Assembly: GCA_028289375.1 (NCBI GenBank)
Contig: JANQQK010000062.1
Span: 49,825 to 113,824 of the forward strand
Direction of reading: 5' to 3'
Source: Phycisphaerae bacterium
GTDB taxonomy: Bacteria > Planctomycetota > Phycisphaerae > UBA1845
Length of the DNA: 64,000 bases
Below the pieces are notes generated by a model. It worked only from the letters and a program-made list of their open reading frames with translations, was not told the DNA's origin and ran no database searches. Positions 33,801-42,290 of this stretch are shown here, one piece after another; within the stretch, counting starts at the first letter, position 1; each line of letters begins with the position of its first letter. The translations under genes were made by a program, and so were the position numbers.

Positions 33801-36800
33801 TTCAACGTCATCGACACGAAGTCGACAGCCATCTGCCCCGTGGCTGGGTTGGTCACCAGGATGCGGAACGTATACTCGCCTTGCATGACCGGCAGGTTGA
33901 TGATGAATCCGGTGTCGAACGCATCGGGATCGACCAGTGTGATGTTGAACCCGTTTGGCGGGGCATCGAAAACGGTCCACCGCACGGTGAAGTTGCTCGT
34001 GTCGAATCCGAATTCGCAGCCATCACCGTTCAGGTCGTTGTTGTTCAACGTGCTCTCGTAGACCGATCCCGGTGGTGGCAAAACGTCATCGTTCAGCGTG
34101 CCCGCCTCAGCCACAAGACCAAGACCCGCGTCGTCGGTTGTGCAACCGTCATTGTCCGAATTGACTGCCAGCGGATCGCACGCGTTGAGCGAGCAGACCG
34201 ACTGGTCATCGCAGAAGGTATCGTTCGGCGACGAAACACAGACCCCGTCGCTGCAGACATCGGTCGTGCAGCCGACATCGTCGCCACATTGATTGGCGTT
34301 GTCGTTGAAGATGATGCAGCCGCGCGCGTCCGCGCCGGATTCTCCCGGATCGCAGACTTCACTGGTGCACGGATTGTTATCGGCGCAGTCGGCAGCGTTT
34401 TGACATTCCACAACCTGCACCTCAAACGCCCCCATGTCGACGATGGGCGGGAAGTCCTCGCCGGTGTCATCGGTGTTCAGATCGTCGACGTAGCGTGGCA
34501 TCTCTGCGAGATCGACCGGCAGCGGTTCCTTGACCGAACCATCGCCGTCGAGGTCGAGAAAGTCCGTGGTGATCAGCAGATTCGTGCCCGCATCGATGCA
34601 CGGCGAATTGGGGCCAAGACGGAAGTTCTGTGCGTCTGCATTGACGAACTGCGGATCGACATCGATGTTGCCGTTGCCCGCGAATCCACCACCCTCGATG
34701 TTGCTGAAGAACGCGAGGCCGATATCGCCAAGCTGCCCAGGACTGTTGTTGTAGACGATCGAACTGAAGAACTCGTAACGTCCGCTGAATGGCTGGTCGA
34801 TCAACGCGCCATCCGACGCCTGATTCTGCGAAACGGTGCAGTTGAAGAACTTCACCTGTGGATTGGTGTCCGGATCGAAGCCAAGACCGGCGAGACTTCC
34901 GCCAACGTCGGCTGTGTTCTGCGTGAAAAGCGAATTGGCGAATTCGGCCTGTGCGAAATCCCGAATCTGCATCGCACCGTGTGTGCCGAAGTTCTCACGG
35001 AACTGGCAATTGTGGAACGTTGCTGTTGCGTTGTTGGCCATGGCGAGTCCGCCGCTCGTTCCCTGATTCAGCTCAATCGTGCATCTCGAGAACTCAGCCA
35101 CACTGTTGCAGCGAAGTGAAATGCCACCACCGTCGCCGCCGACGTTGTTGCTGATGAACGTTCCCTTGACGACTGGCTGAGCGTTGTCGCACGCTGCGAA
35201 TCCGCCGCCGAACGGGACGGGTCCACCATTGAAGTCGCCGTCGTTGAAGGTGAACGCACAATTTTCAAACAACGGCTGACTTGAGCCGAAGCATGCAGCC
35301 CCGCCGCCGCTTCCAGTCCGGGCCATGTTGTTGATGAAGCTCACGTTGTCGAATGTCGGAGCGGACGTGTCGGCGATGTAAACGCCGCCGCCGCTGTTGA
35401 ATGCGGTACTGTCGCGGACGACAAGATTCTCGAACGTGGGGTTTGATCCATTCCGAACAATGATCCCACCGCCGTCAAACTCCCAGCAATCCTCGATCAG
35501 GAATCCGGAGACGAGCGTCGTCGGCGGTTCACCATTTTCGAATACCCATGCACGACGGGGGATCTTGGAGTTGCCCTGACATTCGATGATTGTGAATTCG
35601 AACCCGAGACTCTCAGACTCCAACCCGTTCTCCGCGATGATCTGCAAGTCCTTGCCGTTCGTGTTCAGGTCGAAGTTGCCGACATCCGTATACCGACCCG
35701 GGGCCACGAGAATCGTATCGCCGTCCAACGCAACATCGATCGCTTCCTGAATCGCATCGAACGGATGCACGATCGACCCATCCTCGTCCGGATCGCTGAT
35801 CAGCGGATCCTGTGGTGACGGATCAAACTGCCCGTTGTCGTCGACGTTCCAGATGTTCGGCCCCTGGCAATCGTCCGGAATGCCATCGCCGTTCTCATCG
35901 TTCGAACCCCGGCCACCGAGATCGCACTCGTCCGGCTGCCCATTCTCATTGCAGTCATCGCAGGATGGCTCACCCTGGCAGAAGGCGATGTCGCAATCGT
36001 CCGGGAACTGGTTGCCATTGCAGTCGTTGCCGGCCAATTCACAGTCGTCGGGGATGTTGTTCTGGTTGCAGTCGAATTCCACGGCGTCGCACTCATCGGG
36101 GATCTGATTGTCGTTGCAGTCGTTCTCTGCGAGTTCGCACTCGTCGGGAACGCCCGATTCGTTGCAATCGTTCTCCACCAACTCGCACCCATCCGGGATG
36201 TCGTTGTTGTTGCAGTCGAGACACGAAGGATCGGACGTGCAGAAGAAAATGTCGCATTCATCCGGGAACTGATTGCCGTTGCAATCATTGCCCCCAAGCT
36301 CGCACTCGTCGGGAATGAAGTTCTTGTTGCAATCGTTCTCAACGATGTCGCAGATGTCGGGCCTGCCATTCTGGTTGCAGTCGTCACAGGTCACGCTGTC
36401 GCAGAACAGGATGTCGCACGCATCGAAAATCTGGTTGTTGTCGCAGTCGTTGCCCTCGATCTCGCATTCATCTGGGACATTGTTCCCATCACAGTCATTG
36501 GCCGGGTTCTCGCACTCGTCGAGGAAGCCATTCTTGTTGCAGTCATTCTCCGGCAGTTCGCACCCGTCGGGGATGTTGTTTTCGTTACAGTCGGAACAGG
36601 AAGTATCCTTGATGCAGCCGTCGATGTCGCAATCGTCGGGAACGTTGTTCTGATTGCAATCGTTGTTCACCAGCTCGCAAACGTCGGGAATGGAGTTCTC
36701 ATTGCAGTCAGAGAATTTCTCGCAGCCATCGAGCGTGCCATTGCCGTTGCAATCGGAGCAACCAGGTGATTCGCAATTGGCTTGTTCAACGGCATCGTCG

Positions 36801-37702
36801 ATACCGTTGCCATTGCAGTCCGTGATCGGCGGATCGTCCGCCGGTGGCGGAGCTGGCGATGGCGTCGGGATCACGGCTGGATCAAACTCGTCATCGCACG
36901 CATCGCCAAGCCCATCGTCGTCGACATCATCCTGGTCCGGATTGTTCACGCCCACGCAGTTGTCGACATTGTCCGCAACCTCATCGCCGTCGGCGTCCGT
37001 ATCGCAGTCATCTCCGGTACCGTCGCTGTCCAGATCCGCCTGATCGGCGTTCACCACTTCGGCGCAGTTGTCACATGCATCACCAACACCATCTCCGTCG
37101 CCGTCCACCTGATCCGCGTTGGGCACGTCGGGGCAGTTGTCGCAAACGTCCCCGCGACCGTCACCATCGCGATCCTGCTGGTCGGCGTTCGAGATGTCGA
37201 CGCAGTTGTCCGTCGCATCGTCGACGCTGTCCGCATCCCCATCGGGCGACGGCGTCTCCGGATCACGAATGATGTAGTCAAAGACGAGGTCGTCCTCGAA
37301 ATCACGACCAAAGAGCAGGCTTGCCGGCACGGTCGCACTGCCGTCGGGGAACGTGCCGCTGATGCTCACGCTGTCCGTGAGTTCCGGGCCGATGGGAATC
37401 GGGGGCATCTCTGTTCGTGTGCGCAGGAACGCTTCATGCACCCGCCGACTTTCCAGCAGGAATTCGATCGAGACGTCGGCATCGCGGCTGCTCTCGTTGA
37501 TCACGCGCACGGTCACGTTCGCGGCCGTGTCGATCTGCCGACCCGGAAGATCGGGAAACGCGCTATCCTGCGTCGGCGGCGATCCAGCGCCTGCCAGGAA
37601 TTCGAACAACGCCGTTAAATCGCATCCCGTCATGCACAACGCCAACCCGATGGTGGCTGCGATGAACAATCGCTTCTTCACGGATGTATCACTCCCATTC
37701 AT
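33797..37702 (-). CDS. Giant lipoprotein: TSP3 repeats, DCN repeats, beta-helix
   Basis: From the ATG at 37702 the 1301-residue protein has a lipobox ('LFIAATIGLALCMTGC'), then a beta domain. Four thrombospondin-3-like calcium motifs follow ('DRDGDGRGDVCDNCPDVPNA', 'DGDGDGVGDACDNC'), then a Pro-rich linker. Next are 17 near-tandem copies of a 12-residue D-C-N-x-N-x-x-P-D-x-C-E/D unit (e.g. 'DCNKNFIPDECE'). A right-handed beta-helix region comes after that ('GDTILVAPGRYTDVG', 'GGGVYIADTSAPTFDNVSFI'). A Cys-rich section ('CADNNPCTSEVC') and a terminal beta domain end the protein. The Asp/Asn/Cys units look like Ca2+-binding, disulphide-stabilised spacers. It should sit on the outer surface, perhaps binding a polysaccharide. 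Related repeats occur in planctomycete secreted proteins. Confidence 0.85.
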   Translation of the reverse strand: MNGSDTSVKKRLFIAATIGLALCMTGCDLTALFEFLAGAGSPPTQDSAFPDLPGRQIDTAANVTVRVINESSRDADVSIEFLLESRRVHEAFLRTRTEMPPIPIGPELTDSVSISGTFPDGSATVPASLLFGRDFEDDLVFDYIIRDPETPSPDGDADSVDDATDNCVDISNADQQDRDGDGRGDVCDNCPDVPNADQVDGDGDGVGDACDNCAEVVNADQADLDSDGTGDDCDTDADGDEVADNVDNCVGVNNPDQDDVDDDGLGDACDDEFDPAVIPTPSPAPPPADDPPITDCNGNGIDDAVEQANCESPGCSDCNGNGTLDGCEKFSDCNENSIPDVCELVNNDCNQNNVPDDCDIDGCIKDTSCSDCNENNIPDGCELPENDCNKNGFLDECENPANDCDGNNVPDECEIEGNDCDNNQIFDACDILFCDSVTCDDCNQNGRPDICDIVENDCNKNFIPDECELGGNDCNGNQFPDECDIFFCTSDPSCLDCNNNDIPDGCELVENDCNESGVPDECELAENDCNDNQIPDECDAVEFDCNQNNIPDDCELAGNDCNGNQFPDDCDIAFCQGEPSCDDCNENGQPDECDLGGRGSNDENGDGIPDDCQGPNIWNVDDNGQFDPSPQDPLISDPDEDGSIVHPFDAIQEAIDVALDGDTILVAPGRYTDVGNFDLNTNGKDLQIIAENGLESESLGFEFTIIECQGNSKIPRRAWVFENGEPPTTLVSGFLIEDCWEFDGGGIIVRNGSNPTFENLVVRDSTAFNSGGGVYIADTSAPTFDNVSFINNMARTGSGGGAACFGSSQPLFENCAFTFNDGDFNGGPVPFGGGFAACDNAQPVVKGTFISNNVGGDGGGISLRCNSVAEFSRCTIELNQGTSGGLAMANNATATFHNCQFRENFGTHGAMQIRDFAQAEFANSLFTQNTADVGGSLAGLGFDPDTNPQVKFFNCTVSQNQASDGALIDQPFSGRYEFFSSIVYNNSPGQLGDIGLAFFSNIEGGGFAGNGNIDVDPQFVNADAQNFRLGPNSPCIDAGTNLLITTDFLDLDGDGSVKEPLPVDLAEMPRYVDDLNTDDTGEDFPPIVDMGAFEVQVVECQNAADCADNNPCTSEVCDPGESGADARGCIIFNDNANQCGDDVGCTTDVCSDGVCVSSPNDTFCDDQSVCSLNACDPLAVNSDNDGCTTDDAGLGLVAEAGTLNDDVLPPPGSVYESTLNNNDLNGDGCEFGFDTSNFTVRWTVFDAPPNGFNITLVDPDAFDTGFIINLPVMQGEYTFRILVTNPATGQMAVDFVSMTLN
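35930..36815 (-). repeat. Seventeen coding repeats of the DCNxNxxPDxCE type
   Basis: Within the giant lipoprotein, 17 copies of a 36-base unit, most separated by spacers of a few residues, encode D-C-N-x-N-x-x-P-D-x-C-E/D. On the plus strand this shows as recurring 'TTGCAGTC(G/A)TT' every 36 to about 60 bases. The copies vary at most third positions and in spacer length, so they are diverged protein repeats, not a recent DNA satellite and not CRISPR. Confidence 0.85.
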
Positions 37703-38124
37703 GACAGCCCGACCCGGGCATTGCTTGCGGATGAATTCCCCCAACGACCCCTCGCCGCATGAACGCAGCGAGCCGCACTGGAAATCGCGCGATTCCAGTA
37801 CGTTACGTTCACCCCACACTGAGCCTATCCATGCCGATGATTGCAGTCAATGGAACAATACTTTCATCCGCACTGAATGCATCTGCTTGGTCCGGTAGCC
37901 ATCGCCATCGCGAAACCAACGCCACGCAATTGGCAATTCTGGCGTCATTGCAAAGTTTCCCGTCACAGCGTCAACGGCCCCATAATCACCGCCCCAAACG
38001 CAAGTCGCGATTGCGTCGCCGATCGCCCGACCGGTATACTCGGGAGTCGAGCCTCCAAGCAAGATCGCGACGCACCGAAGCAGCGTCGTACCGCAGCAAA
38101 TTCCCAGCCAATGGAGCCACGCCG
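37703..38124. other. Divergent intergenic region
   Basis: This 422-base stretch lies between the divergent starts of the giant lipoprotein (minus) and the LVIVD-repeat protein (plus). It must hold promoters for both. I see no convincing -35/-10 pair, RNA gene or repeat. The ORFs the track shows across it are upstream extensions of the two flanking genes without conserved sequence. Confidence 0.5.
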
Positions 38125-40746
38125 ATGCAGCGTCCCGTCCTGTCGTTCACCCTCATGCTTTTCGCCCTCAGCGCCATCAACGCATCGGGCGAGGACTGCC
38201 CCATCACGCTTGATCTCGTCAGCCAGCTCGACATCGACGACGGCGCGTATGCCGACATCTGGGCCGACGGCGACATCGCATTCGTCGGGCAGTTCAACGA
38301 CAACAAGGTCCACTTCTTCGACATCTCCGATCCGACCCAGCCAGATCGTTACCTGGAGTGGGTTGTCCAGTCACCCAATCAGTTCGCCTCGGCGCAGGAT
38401 GTGAAAACCGCCAATGGCCTGCTCTTTATTTCGCTGGAAGGCGACGGCAACGACGGCGTTGAAATCGTCGACATCCGCGATCCTTTCAACCCGCAGCACC
38501 TGACGTGGATTTCAACCCCCGGATATGCCGACACGCACAACGTCTTTTACGACCAGGGCTATCTGTACTTGAGCGACAGTCGCGACCCAACCGTCGGGAT
38601 TGTCGATCTCACGAACTACGACCCCGACAACCCGCCTGCACGCATTACCGAGAATCTCTGGTTCATCGATGTCGGCAGCAGCTTCGTGCACGATATCACC
38701 GTGGTTGATGGACTCCTTTTCGCATGTGCCTGGAACAGCGGTATCTGGGTATACGATGTCACCGACCTGCAAGGGCAGGGGCCTCAATTTCTCGGTTCCG
38801 GCACCGGCACCTCGACGCACGCAGCCTGGCCATCGGAAAATGGTCGCTGGATCGTCGTCGGCGAAGAGCGCAGCGGCGGGCCGATCAGGCTGTATGAGAT
38901 GATTCCCGAACTCGGCGGCAGCATCAGCGTCGTTCTTCGCCACACGTACAACGTTTCGCCGTCGCAAGCCAACAGCGCCCACAACGTGATCGTTATCGGC
39001 AATCGCGCCTACGTCTCCTGGTATCAGGCCGGCCTGATCATCCTCGACATCAACGAAGATCAGAAAACGCTCGAATTCGCCGGCCAGTACGACACATCCT
39101 CGACGCAGCCATTCGGTTTCTCCGGTGCGTGGGGTGTCTATCCGTTGCTCGGCGAGGATCGCCTGTTGATCAGCGACATGCAGGAAGGCTTGAACATCAT
39201 CGGTGCAGGCGAGGTGCTCCTGTCTCTGGACTACCCGGAAGGCATTGTCGAAACAGTCGATCCGCTGGCCGGCGCGACGCTGACCATTCAGATAGACCCG
39301 TCATGTGATGAGCCTGATCCCAGCGACGTCACACTCGTCGTTGAGACCATTTCGGAAGACGGCGGAACCCTGACGCCCGTTTCCCTCCCGTTCACGCAAG
39401 TCTCAGACGACACGTTTGAAGTGCAGATTCCCGGTGCCCCATGCGGTTCATTCGTCAGCTACTACGTCGAGGTTGGTACCGCAGGTGGCGGTCTCTTCAT
39501 TGATCCGCCTGGCGCACCGCAAAGCACCTTCGTGGCCGAGGTGATCTCGGGTGTTGAAATCTTCTTCGAAGATGCGTTCGACAGCGATGAGGGCTGGACC
39601 GTGTCCGCGGATGATTGTGACTCTGTGGACAACGAAATCGGCGGCTGGGAACGCGTCGAGCCGATCGGGACGTCTGCTGCCCCAGAGGGCGATTTTGATG
39701 GCGATGTCGGGACGTTCGCGTTTGTGACCGCTCAGGGTGAAGGCGGTGCCGGTGCAGGCCAAGCCGACGTGGACGGTGGTCCGTACTATCTCACCTCGCC
39801 AACCATTCAGATCGACCGACAGGACGTCGTCATCAGTTTCGCAAGCTGGGTGAATTGGAACGGTATCGGCACCGAGGACCGCCTGCTTGTTCAGATTTCC
39901 GACGACGACGGTGAATCGTGGCAGGTCATCGCCGCCATTCCCTCAGGCGGTCCTGCGTGGTTCGAACGCGAATACCGACTCAGCGACTCCGCCGAACCAA
40001 GCGAGACGCTGACCGTCCGATTCTCAATCAGTGACTGTCCAAACGACTCGATCACCGAAGCAGCCATCGACAACGTCATGGTCCAGGTCATCGAATGCAT
40101 CGACGAGGACACCATCGCCCCCGCAATCCGCCACGACGCGGCTGGCATGGCCACCAGACCCTACAGCGGCTACATCGATCCCCGCTTGGAGAGCACCAAC
40201 GGCGTATCGTTTGATCTCGGTACCGATCGTCTCGTCGTCGAATTCACTGAGCGGGTGCGATCGATCGGCGGCGCGGAGCTGACAGCCGCCGACTTCCGCC
40301 TGGAATCCTCTGGTGCGGCGCCACCCGGCATTCTTTCCGTGGAAGCGTCGGACAACCCTGCGGTCGTCATCACGCTCGACGGTCCGATCGCGCCGGGGAA
40401 CTGGTACACGCTCATCGCCGACGTTGAGGATATGGCCGGCAACCGAATCCCCGACATGGGCAACATGGGTCAGGGGATCAACGAGCCGGACCGCGTCGAC
40501 ATCGCGGCATTGCCAGGTGATGTTGACCAGAGCGGTGACGTGCAACCGCTCGACCTGTTTGAGTTCCGGCGATTCGCATTGGGACTCGACACACCCGAGC
40601 AGGGCATGGTGCTGGATTTCGCGGACATGGACCGCAACGGACAGGTCAATCCGCTCGACCTCTTCGTGTTTCGGCAGATCCTCGACGGAGCCGGAACCGC
40701 CACCCAGCCATGGGCAACCGAGTCCCTCGACGCCGTTCGCCCCTAG
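38125..40746 (+). CDS. Secreted LVIVD-repeat protein with dockerin-like C-terminus
   Basis: From the ATG at 38125 the 873-residue protein has a signal peptide ('LSFTLMLFALSAINASGED'). LVIVD-type beta-propeller repeats follow ('DIAFVGQFNDNKVHFFDISD', 'GVEIVDIRDPFNPQHLTWIS', 'GLIILDINEDQKTLEFAGQY'), then a beta-sandwich and a jelly-roll block ('GGPYYLTSPTIQIDRQDVVI'). The C-terminal module has 'YSGYIDPRLES', an Ig-like domain, and paired dockerin/EF-hand-like repeats ('GDVDQSGDVQPLDLFEFRRF', 'ADMDRNGQVNPLDLFVFRQI'), ending 'ATQPWATESLDAVRP'. It is exported. The last ~200 residues resemble those of the 46730-48037 protein, and the jelly-roll block resembles part of the 48480-53516 protein. Cargo-type function is unknown. 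Confidence 0.86.
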   Translation: MQRPVLSFTLMLFALSAINASGEDCPITLDLVSQLDIDDGAYADIWADGDIAFVGQFNDNKVHFFDISDPTQPDRYLEWVVQSPNQFASAQDVKTANGLLFISLEGDGNDGVEIVDIRDPFNPQHLTWISTPGYADTHNVFYDQGYLYLSDSRDPTVGIVDLTNYDPDNPPARITENLWFIDVGSSFVHDITVVDGLLFACAWNSGIWVYDVTDLQGQGPQFLGSGTGTSTHAAWPSENGRWIVVGEERSGGPIRLYEMIPELGGSISVVLRHTYNVSPSQANSAHNVIVIGNRAYVSWYQAGLIILDINEDQKTLEFAGQYDTSSTQPFGFSGAWGVYPLLGEDRLLISDMQEGLNIIGAGEVLLSLDYPEGIVETVDPLAGATLTIQIDPSCDEPDPSDVTLVVETISEDGGTLTPVSLPFTQVSDDTFEVQIPGAPCGSFVSYYVEVGTAGGGLFIDPPGAPQSTFVAEVISGVEIFFEDAFDSDEGWTVSADDCDSVDNEIGGWERVEPIGTSAAPEGDFDGDVGTFAFVTAQGEGGAGAGQADVDGGPYYLTSPTIQIDRQDVVISFASWVNWNGIGTEDRLLVQISDDDGESWQVIAAIPSGGPAWFEREYRLSDSAEPSETLTVRFSISDCPNDSITEAAIDNVMVQVIECIDEDTIAPAIRHDAAGMATRPYSGYIDPRLESTNGVSFDLGTDRLVVEFTERVRSIGGAELTAADFRLESSGAAPPGILSVEASDNPAVVITLDGPIAPGNWYTLIADVEDMAGNRIPDMGNMGQGINEPDRVDIAALPGDVDQSGDVQPLDLFEFRRFALGLDTPEQGMVLDFADMDRNGQVNPLDLFVFRQILDGAGTATQPWATESLDAVRP

Positions 40747-41104
40747 GCGTCTGTCGAGCGGCACCGCCAGGCAGGATCGCGTCACAGGCAGGATCGCGTA
40801 AATTGATCACCGCGATCACGGCAAACGTCCCAATAGGCCCGCAGGACTTGCGTGGATCGCCCCGGTCCGCTATACGACACGGTGGAAGAAGGTCCGGGGG
40901 AATGGCAGCGCCCGGCATGCGGTTCTGCCGGCAGCCTCCGGCGGACCGATACAAGCCAGTTGGGTAGGGACCAGCGTGTGTCGCTGCGGTTTGGCTGCTT
41001 GCGGGCGGAATGGCACCCTGATCCTGAGATCGGCCCGCCGACTGTTGCGGTCGGCTTGTCCCGCCTTACCGACGGCTTGAGAACTCCCTCAACGGAGATG
41101 ATTC
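40747..41104. other. Intergenic region with a 15-bp direct repeat
   Basis: No gene is supported in these 358 bases. A 15-base direct repeat CAGGCAGGATCGCGT occurs at 40768-40782 and 40785-40799, a 17-base period. Near the 3' end, a 'GGAGATGA' SD serves the GTG start at 41105. The 108-codon ORF that the track shows crossing into the next gene has no conserved features. Confidence 0.5.
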
Positions 41105-41983
41105 GTGAGCGCGATTACGAAAATACTGGTGGTCGTATTGGCTGTGTTTTGCATCGCCTTTTCGATGGCATCCGTTAGCCTCGTCGCCCAGCAGACCAAC
41201 TGGAAGAATCTTGCCGAGGACTACCGACAGCAGGCACAGATCAGCGCTGCCCACCAGCGCTCCCTTACCGCTGCCCATGCAGCCGAGTTGGCCAGCGTCC
41301 GCGATCAGGCCAGTGCTCGTCTCGACCGCATCGGCGATCTCGAGCAGGAGGTTCAGGAGCAGGCCGACACCCTCGCCCAGCAGGAAGGCACCATCGCGCA
41401 ACTGACGGTCGACCGTCGCGGAGCCGAAGCACTCGCCCAGCGTCTGACCAACGAATTAAGCATCGCTCAGGAATCCCGCAAACGCATCGACGAGCAGCGC
41501 GGGCAACTCGAAGCCCGCAATATCGAACTCGAACGCCGCAACATCGACCTCAACGAGCGCGTCAATGAGCTATCCAGCCAGGTGACCGTCCTCGTCCAGC
41601 AGGGCCGTCAGCAGGAACAACAGATCAACATTCTCCGTGACGAGAATCAAAAGCTCTCGCAGCAGACCGGCATCGCGCCATCTGCACCGTTCGAACCGAC
41701 CCTGAAGAATGTCATGCCCCGTCAGCCTGTGACCACGCCACGCATCAACGGACGCGTCGTCGAGCTTGCCGGCGACTATGTGACCCTCAGCGTTGGCTCT
41801 TCGGACAATGTCGCCCGCGGCATGGTGTTTGTCGTCTATCGTGGCGATCAGTATGTCGGAGACGTGGAAATATCGGACGTTCAGCCAGAGCTGTCCGCAG
41901 GCCGGCTGGTCGGTTCCGCACGTGGGCAGGCCCCGCGTAAGGGTGATAGCGTTGTGGATGAGTTCCACTTCGCCGAGCCGTAA
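41105..41983 (+). CDS. Membrane-anchored coiled-coil protein of the mre locus
   Basis: The GTG start at 41105 has a good 'GGAG' SD about ten bases upstream. The 292-residue protein has one N-terminal membrane helix ('ILVVVLAVFCIAFSMASVSL'), then a long coiled coil (about residues 30-190, e.g. 'QLEARNIELERRNIDLNERV'). A C-terminal beta domain follows ('INGRVVELAGDYVTLSVGSS', 'VARGMVFVVYRGDQYVGDVE') that resembles MreC- or FlgT-type beta barrels. Topology is like MreC: anchor, coiled coil, beta domain outside. It precedes a small membrane protein, mreB and mreC on the same strand, so it is a candidate component of the shape or wall-synthesis machinery. No family name is certain. Confidence 0.8.
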   Translation: MSAITKILVVVLAVFCIAFSMASVSLVAQQTNWKNLAEDYRQQAQISAAHQRSLTAAHAAELASVRDQASARLDRIGDLEQEVQEQADTLAQQEGTIAQLTVDRRGAEALAQRLTNELSIAQESRKRIDEQRGQLEARNIELERRNIDLNERVNELSSQVTVLVQQGRQQEQQINILRDENQKLSQQTGIAPSAPFEPTLKNVMPRQPVTTPRINGRVVELAGDYVTLSVGSSDNVARGMVFVVYRGDQYVGDVEISDVQPELSAGRLVGSARGQAPRKGDSVVDEFHFAEP

Positions 41984-42104
41984 GCATCTTTGAATTCATC
42001 AGCATCCGCTCCGCCGGTGCCGTATGCACGCCATTGTGTTTTGTGTATCATGTCGGCTTCGGGAGTGGTGCTTGACGTACTCCTGAGAAAGCGGAGAAGC
42101 AACC

Positions 42105-42254
42105 ATGAGCGAAGGCCCACAGTCATCCCCCGGCAGCGATGTTTACACCATGTTGCTGGCGATTGCCTGCGTGTTCGTTCTGACAGCGACCATTCTGCTG
42201 CTCGTTCGCGGTCAGCAGTTGTTCGGCTCGTGGTTGCCCTTTGGCGGCGTGTAA
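42105..42254 (+). CDS. 49-residue single-pass membrane protein in the mre locus
   Basis: This gene is too short for the ORF track. The ATG at 42105 has a 'GGAGAAG' SD about seven bases upstream. The product 'MSEGPQSSPGSDVYTMLLAI' continues 'ACVFVLTATILLLVRGQQLF' and ends 'GSWLPFGGV'. It is a short polar N-terminus, one clear membrane helix and a short tail. It lies 121 bases after the coiled-coil gene and 36 bases before mreB on the same strand, so it is very probably co-transcribed. I do not recognise a family. Its position suggests a small accessory subunit of the MreB/MreC complex. Confidence 0.7.
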   Translation: MSEGPQSSPGSDVYTMLLAIACVFVLTATILLLVRGQQLFGSWLPFGGV

Positions 42255-42290
42255 ACCCGCACGTCTGACCACAACAAAGGACACGGCTGC

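Noticed and set aside
35800-36815. Regular repeats suggesting a CRISPR array
   Set aside because: The units are in frame, diverge at third positions and encode DCNxNxxPDxCE repeats; the interval varies and there are no unique spacers.
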